In this document: positions 17,452 through 26,973 of the stretch, one piece after another
Layout: each line of letters starts with the position of its first letter
Position numbering within the stretch: position 1 is the first letter of the stretch
Source: CAZCAC01 sp964496575
Lineage (GTDB): Bacteria > Planctomycetota > UBA1135 > GCA-002686595
Reading direction: 5' to 3'
NCBI GenBank assembly: GCA_964496575.1
Contig: CAZCAC010000016.1
Location: forward strand, 1 to 64,000
DNA length: 64,000 nt
Notes under the pieces: generated by a model
Seen by the model: the letters and a program-made list of their open reading frames with translations, nothing else
Database searches by the model: none
What the model was told of the DNA's origin: nothing
Program-made: the position numbers and the translations under genes

Positions 17452-18402
17452 CTACCCCCCGACGAACTGGAGGAACGCCAACCAGCCGCTGATGGTGATC
17501 AGCGAGGCGATGGTGGTGCCGATCACGATCGCGCCGGCGAGGTTCTCATCGCCTCTCATCTCCTGCGCCATGATGAAGCTCACCACCGCGGTCGGCGAGG
17601 CCATGATCAGGACGGGGATCCAGAGGTCCTCCCCACGCTCGCCGAGCAGGAACAGCCCGGCGTAGATCAGCGCCGGATAGAACACCAGCTTGCCGAGACA
17701 GACCAGCGAGGTCGCCCCGACCTCGGAGCGCAGTCGCGAAGGATCGAGCCCCACGCCGACCGAGATCAGCGCCAGCGGCAGCGCGATGCGTCCCACCAGC
17801 TCGAGCGAGCGATCGAGCGCGAGTGGCAGCACGATGCCGAACCCCGAAGCGAGGAGCCCCGCCCCGGCGCCGAGGATCAGCGGGTTGCGCAGGATCTTCA
17901 GGAAGGTCCTGCCCCAGACCTGCACCGCGCGGACTTCGCCCTCGGACCTCGTGTGCGGCAGCACCAGCACCATCACCGCGATGAAGTTGTAGACCACGAC
18001 GACGAAGCCGATCATCACCGCGGCGGGCCCGAGTGCGTCGGGGCCGAAGGCGTTCATCACCACCGGCAGACCGACGAAGACCATGTTGCTGCGGTGTACG
18101 CCCTGGGTGACCACGCCGCGGCGGGAGGGCGCGAGGCGCGAGCATCCGAAGTAGGTGATCGCCACGAAGAGCACGGTGAGACCGACGATCACGCCGATGG
18201 CATCGAGGTGCACTGTCTCGCTGAGCGGGGAGCGGGCGACGCTGCGGAAGAGCAGCGCGGGCGCGGCGACGTAGAAGACCAGCCGGGAGAGGGTGGTGTT
18301 CACCTCCGGCGTGACGAAGCGGCTCCTGCCCAGAAAGAACCCCAGCCCGATCACCACGAAGACCGGCAGTACGATCGCGACGATCTCCAGGAGGTCACCC
18401 AT
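17452..18402 (-). CDS. AEC family transporter (auxin efflux carrier superfamily)
   Basis: A 316-aa inner-membrane transporter with about ten hydrophobic segments arranged as two five-helix halves. The typical N-terminal pattern (VLPVFVVIGLGFFLGR, then NTTLSRLVFYVAAPALLF) and the second-half motif ALISVGVGL identify the family. Bacterial members export or exchange small carboxylates such as malate or malonate. It lies 41 bp downstream of the DAHP synthase gene on the same strand; nothing shows a functional link to aromatic synthesis. Confidence 0.85.
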   Translation of the reverse strand: MGDLLEIVAIVLPVFVVIGLGFFLGRSRFVTPEVNTTLSRLVFYVAAPALLFRSVARSPLSETVHLDAIGVIVGLTVLFVAITYFGCSRLAPSRRGVVTQGVHRSNMVFVGLPVVMNAFGPDALGPAAVMIGFVVVVYNFIAVMVLVLPHTRSEGEVRAVQVWGRTFLKILRNPLILGAGAGLLASGFGIVLPLALDRSLELVGRIALPLALISVGVGLDPSRLRSEVGATSLVCLGKLVFYPALIYAGLFLLGERGEDLWIPVLIMASPTAVVSFIMAQEMRGDENLAGAIVIGTTIASLITISGWLAFLQFVGG

Positions 18403-18443
18403 CGCTCGACCTGGGCCCGTCTAGCGCTCGAGTGCCGGCAGGC

Positions 18444-19484
18444 TCATCCACCCAGCCTTCCGTACGCTTCCCGCAGCAGGGCTTCCGTGGTCTCCCAGCT
18501 GATGCAGCCGTCGGTCAGGGACTGCCCGAAGGTGAGCTCGTCGCTCAGGGATTGCTTCCCTTCCACCAGGTGACTCTCGAGCATCATCCCCAGGATCGCG
18601 TCCTCGCCGCCGACGATCTGGTCGATCACCGACTCGAACACCTGCGGCTGGCGGGCGTAGTCCTTGGAGCTGTTGCCGTGACTGCAATCGACGATGATCG
18701 GCCGCGGGTGCCCGACGTCCTCGAGGCAGACCTTGGCGTAGGCGATGTGCGCCTTCGAGAAGTTCGTCTGCCCGCCGCCGCCGCGCAGGACGAGGTGCGC
18801 GTTCGGGTTTCCGGTCGCGCGCACGATGCAGGTGCGCCCGCCCATGTCGATGCCGAGGAAGGCGTGCTCGTGTCGCGCCGAGGTGATCGCGTCGAGCGCG
18901 GTCTGCAGACTGCCGTCGGTCGCGTTCTTGAAGCCGACCGGCATCGAGAGTCCGCTGGCCATCTGCCGGTGGGTCTGGCTCTCGGTGGTGCGCGCTCCGA
19001 TCGCCGCCCAGACCACGAGGTCGGAGGTGTATTGCGGGACGATCGGGTCGAGGAACTCGGTGGCGCAGGGCACCCCCAGCTCGTTTATCTCGAGCAGGAT
19101 CCGGCGCGCCAGCGTGATGCCTCCTTCCATGTCGTTGCTACCGTCGAGGTGGGGATCGCTGATCAATCCCTTCCATCCGACGGTGGTGCGCGGCTTCTCG
19201 AAGTAGACGCGCATCACCAGCAGCAAGCGGTCGCCGATCTCGCCGTTCAGCTCGGCCAACCGCCGCCCGTATTCCAACGCCGCCTTGCGGTCGTGGATCG
19301 AGCAGGGCCCGGTGATCACCAGGAGTCGCGGATCCTTCCCGGCGAGCGCGTCTCGGATCTGCTGGCGCCCGTCGAGCACGGTGCCAGCCGCTCGATCGCT
19401 GAGCACGAGCTCTTCCAGCAGCGCGTCGGGCGCGAGCAATGGATGAAAACCAGCGACGCGCGTGTTCCGGGTTTCGGAGGTCAT
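18444..19484 (-). CDS. aroG: 3-deoxy-7-phosphoheptulonate (DAHP) synthase, class I alpha
   Basis: A 346-aa AroF/G/H-type enzyme that condenses phosphoenolpyruvate with erythrose 4-phosphate, the first step of aromatic amino acid synthesis. Diagnostic stretches are LLVITGPCSIHD, the PEP-binding RVYFEKPRTTVGWKG, the GARTTESQTHR motif, FKNATDGS and metal-binding DCSHGNSSKD. Length equals that of E. coli AroG. Which allosteric type it is (Phe, Tyr or Trp) cannot be decided by eye. The ATG at 19484 follows the motif GAGG closely on the minus strand. Confidence 0.93.
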   Translation of the reverse strand: MTSETRNTRVAGFHPLLAPDALLEELVLSDRAAGTVLDGRQQIRDALAGKDPRLLVITGPCSIHDRKAALEYGRRLAELNGEIGDRLLLVMRVYFEKPRTTVGWKGLISDPHLDGSNDMEGGITLARRILLEINELGVPCATEFLDPIVPQYTSDLVVWAAIGARTTESQTHRQMASGLSMPVGFKNATDGSLQTALDAITSARHEHAFLGIDMGGRTCIVRATGNPNAHLVLRGGGGQTNFSKAHIAYAKVCLEDVGHPRPIIVDCSHGNSSKDYARQPQVFESVIDQIVGGEDAILGMMLESHLVEGKQSLSDELTFGQSLTDGCISWETTEALLREAYGRLGG

Positions 19485-19788
19485 GGAAGGACTCTAGCGC
19501 AAGGCGGGTGGGGTTGCGACACGGAGTCGCGGCGATTGGTGCCCCTTCACGGGAGAGGCTCGGCCAGGGGCGGGCGGGGTGGCGAGGTCTGCCCGACTGC
19601 GAGTGGCCCCTGCCAGCCGAGGCCGTCGAGGTGGAGTACCGGGCAGTGGGGATTGTCGATGGGGTCGGTGCGTTCACCGAAGGCGAACGGCAAGGTCCGT
19701 GTGCCACCGACAACCCTGGAACCCGGCCAGCTCTCCTTCTCGTGTACACTGGACCTGCCATTCGCACCGAACGCATCCGGGGCCCAGG
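19485..19788. other. 304-bp divergent intergenic region
   Basis: This lies between the DAHP synthase gene (left) and the 1014-aa surface protein gene (right). No gene is supported. It holds a small hairpin, GCGAC-ACGGA-GTCGC (19516-19530), whose centre resembles in reverse the dispersed ACTCCGTACC motif with two mismatches. Promoters for both flanking genes are expected here but no clear elements were resolved. Confidence 0.5.
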
Positions 19789-22700
19789 ATGAACGCCCGC
19801 TCGAGAACAGCCCTGCTCCTGATCCTCATCGTCGCGCTGGGTCTGGGGACGATCCTGTTGGTCCACTCTCGACGAGCCGAGTCGCTGGAGGAGCTGCCAG
19901 GGCTGGCTGCCGAAGCACGTCCACCACTCGCGGACGACATGCAACCCGACGCGGCCGATGCGATCCGAACGGAAGCCGGTGGCTACGCTGCCAACCCCGA
20001 ACCGAGGACTTGGTCGCCCGACCTCGCCCCTCCCCCCGGTTCGCACTGGTTGGCGGGTCACGTGATCTTCCCACCCGGAGTCCCAGCCGACGAAGCGGCG
20101 ATGATCGTGGCGAAGGGCAGGCGCTTCCCGTCACGAATCTCCGGCAAGGAGCACCGCGTCGCAGTGGGCAGCGACGGTCGATTCCTGGTCGCCTTCGCCG
20201 AAGGAACCGCGAGAGGGCGGCTCTCACTCGAAGCGCGTTACCTGTACCTGGAGGAAGTACTCGTCGTCGAGCTCGGCGGCGCGATGGAACCCGAGCTCGA
20301 GCTGGAGCCAGCGTTGGGCGGCGTGATTCGAGGGCTCGCGCGACTCGCGGGTCGCCCCCTGACGGAGCCATTCGATCCCCCCCCAGTGCGCGTCTACACC
20401 TCGGGGCTGGAACGCTCGGGAGGAAGGATCGAGGGTCGCGCGAATCGATGGGGGCGCTTCGAGCTCACCGGCGTGCCTCCCGGAACACGCACCCTGACCG
20501 CGAGGGCACCCGATTGCGTCGATGGTTCCACCGAGGTCGAGGTGCTCCCCGGGAGAGTCACCGAGGCCCGGATCGAGCTTCAGCGGGGAGTCCGCCTGGC
20601 CGGCCGCATCGTCGATCCCGATGGCAACGGAGTCCACCGCGCGCGCGTCGTGGTGGAGACCCTGGATGAGGAGGAGAAGATAGCGCAGAGCCGCGACTCC
20701 TCGTCGAGGGACGGCAGCTTCACCGTCACCGGCATCGTGGAGGGACGGATCCGGGTGAAGGTCCTGCGCACGGGTTACGACAAGCGGGTCCTCGGGCTGG
20801 GCGAGCTCGCGAGCGGCGAGACGATCGACGACCTGCGAATCGAGCTGAGCTGGGGCCCGACGATCGAAGGCATGGTGGTCTGGCCCGACGGCTCGCCAGC
20901 CGCCGGGGTCGGCATCGAAGCCGTGGAGATGAGCGATCTCGCCTCTTCGTACGCCGCGGTGGATACCTACGGCAAAACCCGGTCGGACGAGGCCGGGAGG
21001 TTCCGGCTGACGGGCCTGATCGGCCTCGAGGAGACCGAGGTCGAGCTCATCGCCCGGATTCGCGCCCGGGGTCCGGCTCGAGTGGACGGTGAAGAAGCGC
21101 ACCGGGCCTCGAGTCCACTCTGGATCGCTCGGCGGGTCGCTCTGGCGGGCACGGCCGGAGTACGAGTCGTGCTCGATCCGGGAGAGTCACTCCGCGGTCG
21201 CGTCGTCGACGACCGCGGCGTGCCGCTGGAGTCCTTCACGGTCTCGGTGAAACCCGGGGCGCGCGCCTCTCCAGAGGGCGAGTCGATGGCCTGCACCTTC
21301 GCGCCGGGAGACGGGTTCTTCCTCCTCGAGGGCCTGCGACACGGCGAGTGGACCCTCCTCGTGAAGGCGCCGGGCTTCCGGTCGGAGAGCCGGTTCGTGG
21401 GCATCCCCCACCTCGGGCCGGACCTCGAGGTCACCCTGCGCTGCCACGCGAGCATCCGCGGCATCGTCGTCGATCCGGGGGGCGTTCCCGTCGGACGCGC
21501 GACGGTCAGGGCACGCACGGGCCGGGGGGGGGCCGCGGGGTCATCGGATGAGCGCAGCGACAGCACCTACACGGACGCCGCGGGAGGGTTCCACCTCGAT
21601 GCGGTTCCTCCCGGATACGTGACCGTCTCCGCGAGCGCCGAGGGCTTCAGCGGGAGCGAGCGACACCACCTTCGGCTGCAACCCGCCGAACGAGCCGGAG
21701 GGATCGAGCTCGTTCTGCGCGCCCCCTCGACGATCACCGGTCAGGTGCACGCCGCGGCGAATCGGATCGACGGTCGCGAGATCGAAGTGCTGGGCCCGGG
21801 CGGTCGGTACCTGAACGCCGTGAGCGACTCGACGGGGAAGTTCGAGCTGATCGATCTCCATCCGGGGAAGTACACCCTGACTCTCGACCCCTACGGAGTC
21901 GAGGACGAGGAGTGGGACGGCAACGGGTGGGCCTTCAGTGACCTGGTGATCGTGCAGCTCGATCCCGGTTCGTCCGAGCACGTGGTCCTCGGCGCACCAC
22001 CGGAACACCCCATCCGGCTGCGGGGGCGAGTCACCTGCGCCGGCGAGCCGCTGGGCGGGACGTGGATCGCCTGCGGGCTCGACTGGGGGGACCCGAGCTA
22101 TCCCGAGCAGAGCACGACCTGCGCCGCGGACGGGACCTTCGAGCTCACCGTCGACGGCCCCGGGGACTACCTGTTCGGCTTCGACACCGAGTCCGGCGTG
22201 GACACGGTCGTATCGCGTAGCATCCCCGACCAGCCGGTCGTCGAGCTCGTGTTCGAGCTGCCGACCGGTCGTCTCACCGGACGGATCCGCACGCACGACG
22301 GCCGGCCGGCGGCGCGCTGCCCGCTGATCCTGAGGCGAGAGGACGGGGAGGCTCGAGGCTGGGCAGCCAGGCGCTTCGCCCGCGTCGAGAACGACGGTTC
22401 GTTCTCCCTCTACTTGCTGTCGCCGGGGAGCTACTCGCTGCACGCCGGCTGGAGCGGAGTCTGGAGCTACGAGGGTGAAGGGGAGATTCCCGGCTTCCTC
22501 GTGCTGGAGGGCCTGGAGCTGGCGCCGGGCGAGGCGTTGACCGACGTGATCGTCGACCTACCTCGTCGGGGAACGATCGCCGGCCGCGTGCTCGACCCCG
22601 GCGGCACGGTCGTCCCCTCGGCGACGATCACCTTCAACGTGCCCGGGCAGGTTCCCTTCGAGCTCTGGCCGCCGGTGGAGACCGATGACACGGGGTACTT

Positions 22701-22833
22701 CCGCTTCCCGGGCGCCCCGGTCGGATCCGTCCAGGTCCAGGCCCGGAAGGGCGAACGCCCCACCGAGATCCGGTCGGTCGAGGTCGCGGAGGGTTCCGTC
22801 GTGGAGGTCGTCCTCCAGCTTCGCGATCCGTAG
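19789..22833 (+). CDS. Large exported protein with repeated carboxypeptidase-regulatory-like domains
   Basis: A 1014-aa protein with an N-terminal membrane segment (residues 8-25, ALLLILIVALGLGTILLV) acting as an anchor or uncleaved signal. The rest is at least eight tandem beta-sandwich units of the CarboxypepD_reg type, each recognisable by phrases such as GRVVDxxGxPLxxARV followed by DxxGxFxLxxLPPGxYTL. There is no catalytic domain. It is expected to be extracytoplasmic and rigid, used for adhesion, envelope scaffolding or glycan contact; function is unknown. The ATG at 19789 is chosen because it immediately precedes the hydrophobic segment. The same domain type recurs in the sigma-factor fusion at 41811 and the anchored proteins at 51-61 kb. 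Confidence 0.78.
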   Translation: MNARSRTALLLILIVALGLGTILLVHSRRAESLEELPGLAAEARPPLADDMQPDAADAIRTEAGGYAANPEPRTWSPDLAPPPGSHWLAGHVIFPPGVPADEAAMIVAKGRRFPSRISGKEHRVAVGSDGRFLVAFAEGTARGRLSLEARYLYLEEVLVVELGGAMEPELELEPALGGVIRGLARLAGRPLTEPFDPPPVRVYTSGLERSGGRIEGRANRWGRFELTGVPPGTRTLTARAPDCVDGSTEVEVLPGRVTEARIELQRGVRLAGRIVDPDGNGVHRARVVVETLDEEEKIAQSRDSSSRDGSFTVTGIVEGRIRVKVLRTGYDKRVLGLGELASGETIDDLRIELSWGPTIEGMVVWPDGSPAAGVGIEAVEMSDLASSYAAVDTYGKTRSDEAGRFRLTGLIGLEETEVELIARIRARGPARVDGEEAHRASSPLWIARRVALAGTAGVRVVLDPGESLRGRVVDDRGVPLESFTVSVKPGARASPEGESMACTFAPGDGFFLLEGLRHGEWTLLVKAPGFRSESRFVGIPHLGPDLEVTLRCHASIRGIVVDPGGVPVGRATVRARTGRGGAAGSSDERSDSTYTDAAGGFHLDAVPPGYVTVSASAEGFSGSERHHLRLQPAERAGGIELVLRAPSTITGQVHAAANRIDGREIEVLGPGGRYLNAVSDSTGKFELIDLHPGKYTLTLDPYGVEDEEWDGNGWAFSDLVIVQLDPGSSEHVVLGAPPEHPIRLRGRVTCAGEPLGGTWIACGLDWGDPSYPEQSTTCAADGTFELTVDGPGDYLFGFDTESGVDTVVSRSIPDQPVVELVFELPTGRLTGRIRTHDGRPAARCPLILRREDGEARGWAARRFARVENDGSFSLYLLSPGSYSLHAGWSGVWSYEGEGEIPGFLVLEGLELAPGEALTDVIVDLPRRGTIAGRVLDPGGTVVPSATITFNVPGQVPFELWPPVETDDTGYFRFPGAPVGSVQVQARKGERPTEIRSVEVAEGSVVEVVLQLRDP

Positions 22834-22842
22834 CCCGTCGCC

Positions 22843-24954
22843 CTACGGCACCAGGTCGAGCAGGAACGCGTACGAGAACGCCGTCTCGCGGTAGCGCCGG
22901 TACCTGCCCGACGGCCCGCCGTGTCCCGCTTCCATCTCGGTCTTCAGCAGCAGCCGGTTGTGATCGGTCTTCTTCGCGCGAAGCCGCGCGACCCACTTGG
23001 CGGGCTCCCAGTACTGCACCTGCGAATCGTGCAGGCCGGTCGTCACCAGCATGTTGGGGTAGTCCTTCTCCTCGACGTGGTCGTACGGCGAGTACGACAG
23101 CATGTACTCGTAGTGTACCGGGTCCTTCGGATCGCCCCACTCGTCGAACTCCGAGGTGGTCAGCGGGATCTCATCGTCGAGCATGGTGGTGACGACGTCG
23201 ACGAAGGGCACCGCCGCGAGCACGCCGCGCCAGAGGTCGGGACGCAGGTTGACGATAGCGCCCATCAGGAGCCCTCCCGCGCTCCCGCCCTGCGCGAACA
23301 ATGCGTCGGGGCGCGCGTAGCCCGCCTCGATCAGGTGCTCGCCGCAAGCGATGAAGTCGGTGAACGTGTTCATCTTCTTCAGCAGCTTGCCATCCTCGTA
23401 CCACCAACGGCCGAGCTCCTGGCCGCCGCGTACGTGCGCGATGGCGAAGACGAAGCCGCGGTCAATGAGACTGAGCCGGTCGGGGCGGAAGGACGCGTCC
23501 ATGCTCGATCCGTACGAGCCGTAGGCATACAGGAGCAGCGGGTTCCCGCCTTCGGCGCGCCGATCGACGCGGTAGACCAGCGAGATCGGCACCTCGACGC
23601 CGTCCTTCGCCGTCGCGTGGAGGCGCTCGGTCCGGTAGTTCGCCGGGTCGAAGCCACCGAGGATCTCGGTCCGCTTCAGCAACGTCTTCTCGCGCGTCAC
23701 CATGTCGTAGTCGTAGACCGACCGCGGCGTGGTCATCGAGCTGTAGCCGTAGCGCAGCACCGTCGTGTCGAACTCGCGATTCTGCTGCGGCCGCACGCTG
23801 TAGGCCGGTTCGCCGAAGTCCAGCTCGTGCTCGCCGCCGTCGTCCCAGCGCCGGATCCTCAGGTGCACCAGCCCCTCGCGACGCTCGGAGATCACCAGGT
23901 GATCGCGGAAGATCTCGAAGCCGACGAAGTACACGTCGTCCCGGTGCGGCACGACCTCCTCCCAGTGCTCGCGTCCGTGCGTCCCGATCGGCGTGCGCAC
24001 CAGCCGGAAGTTCTCCGCCGAGTCGTTGGTGCGCACGTAGAAGTGGTCTTCGTAGTGATCGACGCGGTACTCGTGTCCGCGCTCGCGGGGCAGGAAGACC
24101 TGGAACTCGCCCAGCGGATCGTCCGCGGCGAGGTAGCGCACCTCGTCGGCCATGGTCTGGCTGGAGGCGATGAGAATGAAGCGCTTCGACTTGGTCCGCC
24201 GGACCCCGCAGCCGAAGGTGTCGTCCTTCTCCTCGTACACCAGGACGTCGGAGCCCACCTCGGTCCCGAGCACGTGCCGGTAGATCTGATACGAGCGCAG
24301 CGTGACCGGATCCTGCCGCGTGTAGAAGACCGTGCGGTTGTCGCTCGCCCACACCACATTGCCGGTGATGTCGGGGATCACGTCCGACAGCAGCTCGCCC
24401 GTGCCGAGGTCCTTGAAGTACATCGTGTAGAAGCGACGTCCCACGGTATCGACCGAGTAGGCCAGCAGGTTCCCGTCAGGGCTCACGGCGCTCCGCCCGA
24501 CCGAGAAGTAGCCGTCGTTCCCCTCGGCCAGCTCGTTCTCGTCGATCAGGATTTCCTCGGCCGCCTCCATGGTCCCGCGCCGGCGACAACGGATCGAGTA
24601 CTCCTTCCCCTCCTCGAAGCGCGTGTAGTACCAGTAGCCGTCATCGCGGTACGGCACCGATTCGTCGGTCTGCTTGACGCGCCCCTTCAGCTCGGCGAAG
24701 AGCTCCTCCTGCTGCGTCTCGGTGTGCGCCATCATCGCCTTCGTGTAGGCGTTCTCCGCTTCCAGGTAGGCGATCACCTTCGGGTTCTCTCGCTCGCGCA
24801 GGCCGTAGTACTCGTCGAGGCGCACGTCACCGTGCCGCTCCAGTCGCTTCGGCATCTCCGGCGCGCGGGGGGGAATGAGCGAGGAGTCGCTCGCGGCGCA
24901 ACTCACGAGGGTCAGGGCGAGAGTGACGAGGAGCAGGTGCCGGTGAGCACTCAT
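22843..24954 (-). CDS. Prolyl oligopeptidase family lipoprotein (S9A, oligopeptidase-B-like)
   Basis: A 703-aa serine peptidase. The start ATG 24954 has GGAGG 7 bases upstream and yields a lipoprotein signal ending LVSC, so the enzyme is probably lipid-anchored outside the cytoplasm. Residues about 75-430 form the seven-bladed propeller; the C-terminal alpha/beta hydrolase has Ser558 in QGGSAGG and His678 in EAGHGG, with ARPDALFAQGGSAGG and AHVRGGQELGRWWYEDGK matching oligopeptidase B. It cleaves short peptides, probably after basic or proline residues. It is convergent with the 1014-aa protein gene, 9 bp apart. A lipobox on an oligopeptidase B relative is less common than a cytosolic form. 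Confidence 0.9.
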   Translation of the reverse strand: MSAHRHLLLVTLALTLVSCAASDSSLIPPRAPEMPKRLERHGDVRLDEYYGLRERENPKVIAYLEAENAYTKAMMAHTETQQEELFAELKGRVKQTDESVPYRDDGYWYYTRFEEGKEYSIRCRRRGTMEAAEEILIDENELAEGNDGYFSVGRSAVSPDGNLLAYSVDTVGRRFYTMYFKDLGTGELLSDVIPDITGNVVWASDNRTVFYTRQDPVTLRSYQIYRHVLGTEVGSDVLVYEEKDDTFGCGVRRTKSKRFILIASSQTMADEVRYLAADDPLGEFQVFLPRERGHEYRVDHYEDHFYVRTNDSAENFRLVRTPIGTHGREHWEEVVPHRDDVYFVGFEIFRDHLVISERREGLVHLRIRRWDDGGEHELDFGEPAYSVRPQQNREFDTTVLRYGYSSMTTPRSVYDYDMVTREKTLLKRTEILGGFDPANYRTERLHATAKDGVEVPISLVYRVDRRAEGGNPLLLYAYGSYGSSMDASFRPDRLSLIDRGFVFAIAHVRGGQELGRWWYEDGKLLKKMNTFTDFIACGEHLIEAGYARPDALFAQGGSAGGLLMGAIVNLRPDLWRGVLAAVPFVDVVTTMLDDEIPLTTSEFDEWGDPKDPVHYEYMLSYSPYDHVEEKDYPNMLVTTGLHDSQVQYWEPAKWVARLRAKKTDHNRLLLKTEMEAGHGGPSGRYRRYRETAFSYAFLLDLVP

Positions 24955-25084
24955 GAGGAACCTCCGAGGGCTGGCAGGGAGCGAGGCGCGGGGACGGAGC
25001 GACAACGGCCGCTCGGGATGGCGATTGTAAGGGCGCACGGCCCCTGGGCTCGGCAAGGAACGCGTAACCAGGACCCGATTCTCG

Positions 25085-25447
25085 CTAGACGAGTTCGCCG
25101 CCGAAAGCGACGCGCCCCTCGCCGGGCGGTTCGTAGCGAACGTGCACGTTCTCCGCCGGACGCCGGCAGATCTCCGCGACCGCCTCGGTCAGCCGGCGCA
25201 CCTCGTCCGCCAGTCCCGCGCGCTCGGGGTTGGTCTTCTTGACCAGCGAGACGAACACGGGTTTCACCCCCGCCGCCGCGCCGCCATTCTCCGCGTAGTC
25301 GCGCGGCGGCAGGACGCTCAGCCGGACCCAGGTGCTGCGGGGACCGGCCCCGAACACCTCGGCCGCCGCATCGGCGAGGTCACGGGTGAGGGCGTTGCGA
25401 TTGTCGACCTGCGGTTCGCCGACGATCTGGATCTCGAGAAGGGGCAT
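25085..25447 (-). CDS. Tautomerase family protein (4-OT-like)
   Basis: A 120-aa protein with Pro immediately after the initiator Met, the catalytic base of tautomerases after Met removal. The opening (PLLEIQIVGEPQVDNRNALTRDLADAAAEVF) matches the beta-alpha unit of the 4-oxalocrotonate tautomerase/MIF superfamily. About 120 residues fits the longer CHMI/MIF-like class rather than the 60-residue 4-OT class. AAGGAG is 6 bases upstream of the ATG. It lies downstream of the DMSO-reductase-type operon on the same strand; the substrate is unknown. Confidence 0.75.
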   Translation of the reverse strand: MPLLEIQIVGEPQVDNRNALTRDLADAAAEVFGAGPRSTWVRLSVLPPRDYAENGGAAAGVKPVFVSLVKKTNPERAGLADEVRRLTEAVAEICRRPAENVHVRYEPPGEGRVAFGGELV

Positions 25448-25500
25448 CGGAGGCTCCTTGGTTCAACGGGTTGGCAGAGGGAGGGCTGTACAGCGCCCGA

Positions 25501-26973
25501 TCAGACTCCACTCCGGACGTAGGACTTGAAGAAACGGTGTCGGTCGATCACCTCGGTGCGCGAGAGCAGCACGATCGCCGGCAGCAAGAGGAGGGGGTGC
25601 AGCCACCACTCCGAAGTCCACTGGCCGTGGAGTAGCGAGGTGCCGAGCAGGATGACCGCGAGTAGCGAGAGCAGCGAGGACAGGAGCGCCGATCGTTCCT
25701 GGACCATGGCGCCCGGCGCGGCGACGAGGCAGTGGCGCCAGCGCGCCTTGACCACCAGCTGGCGGATGACGACCAGGACCATGGCTCCGCCGACCACCGG
25801 GCCATGTGAGAAGACGAGACTACCGAGCCACAGGTGAATCGCAGTGATGACCAGCACGCCCAGCAACAGCGACGTGACCAGGAACGAGGTGGTCGTCCAG
25901 CGCGAGTTCCACGTCGGCACGGTGCGCAGCCGGTAGACGCGGGAGACGACCAGGACCAGCCGAAGGGCGAGGAGGCCCGCGAAGACCAGCGCGATCGGGT
26001 CGTCGGCGATCGCCGCAACTCCGCTCACCTCGACGAGCGACACTATCGCACAGATGAGGAGGAACGAGAGCGCCGTGAAGATCTCCTGGCTCAGCCAGGA
26101 CCCGGGCAGGTTGGCCAGCGCCCACGGCGCGCGCAGTGGAGAGCCGAGGTGACGCAGAGAGGTCAGGAGGGCGACGAGCATCGCGACCGTGGCGACTCCC
26201 CAGGCCGGGGCGAAGACCGTCGAGGAGTCCGGTCCGTGACTCGTGGCCACCCCGCCGACGAAGAGCTTCAACCCAAGGCACCACAGGACGATCCCCGCGG
26301 CGAGCTGCGTCAGCAGCGTGAAGACCACCAGCGACCACTCGTGCAGCTCGTACCGTTGGCGCGGAATCACCTCCACCGCTTCCTTTCGCGCCCGGGCCGC
26401 GTCGCGGTGCTCCTCCATGAGCAGGGCGGGCGCGGTGAGCCGCGGATCGGGCAGCGGGTCCTGCCGCCCGTCCTTCTCCATCAGCGGCGCGTTCGCCTCC
26501 CCCACCCCGAGCTCGAGCACCCGGAGCGGGCACGCCGTCACGCACAACGGCTCGCGCCCCTCGTCGAGCTCGTCGGCGCAGAAGGTGCACTTGGTCATTA
26601 CCCCTCGCGCGCGGTCGTACTGCGGCGCGCCGTAGGGGCAGGCCCACTCGCAGTAGCGACAGCCGAGGCAGCGCTCGGTGTCGAGCGTCACGATCCCGTC
26701 CTCGCGCTGCTTCAGCGCGCGAGACGGGCAGCCCTCGACGCAGATCGGATCCGCGCAGTGGTTGCAGCCGATCGAGAGGTGGAAGGCGAAGACGTCGGAC
26801 TTCCACGCCTCCCCGTCACGCTGCCACTCCCCACCGGAGACGTCGTAGACCCGCCGCCACAGCCGCCCGACCTCGAGGCCGTGCTTGTCCTTGCAGGCGA
26901 TCTGACACGCCTTGCACCCCGCGCAGGCGCTCGAGTCGAAGTGGAAGGCGTACCGGGGCGGAGCGATCCTCAT
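25501..26973 (-). CDS. Fused DmsB/DmsC: 4Fe-4S electron-transfer subunit plus membrane anchor
   Basis: A 490-aa fusion of two subunits that are usually separate. Residues about 1-190 are a DmsB-like ferredoxin with four cysteine clusters: CAGCKACQIACKDKH, CNHCADPICVEGCP, CLGCRYCEWACPYGAP and CTFC-DELDEGREPLCVTACP. Residues about 215-480 form eight hydrophobic segments of the DmsC quinol-oxidising anchor. It would pass electrons from menaquinol to the molybdoenzyme encoded just upstream, whose stop overlaps this start by 4 bp. No Tat signal is present on either partner, so the catalytic side may face the cytoplasm. Confidence 0.88.
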   Translation of the reverse strand: MRIAPPRYAFHFDSSACAGCKACQIACKDKHGLEVGRLWRRVYDVSGGEWQRDGEAWKSDVFAFHLSIGCNHCADPICVEGCPSRALKQREDGIVTLDTERCLGCRYCEWACPYGAPQYDRARGVMTKCTFCADELDEGREPLCVTACPLRVLELGVGEANAPLMEKDGRQDPLPDPRLTAPALLMEEHRDAARARKEAVEVIPRQRYELHEWSLVVFTLLTQLAAGIVLWCLGLKLFVGGVATSHGPDSSTVFAPAWGVATVAMLVALLTSLRHLGSPLRAPWALANLPGSWLSQEIFTALSFLLICAIVSLVEVSGVAAIADDPIALVFAGLLALRLVLVVSRVYRLRTVPTWNSRWTTTSFLVTSLLLGVLVITAIHLWLGSLVFSHGPVVGGAMVLVVIRQLVVKARWRHCLVAAPGAMVQERSALLSSLLSLLAVILLGTSLLHGQWTSEWWLHPLLLLPAIVLLSRTEVIDRHRFFKSYVRSGV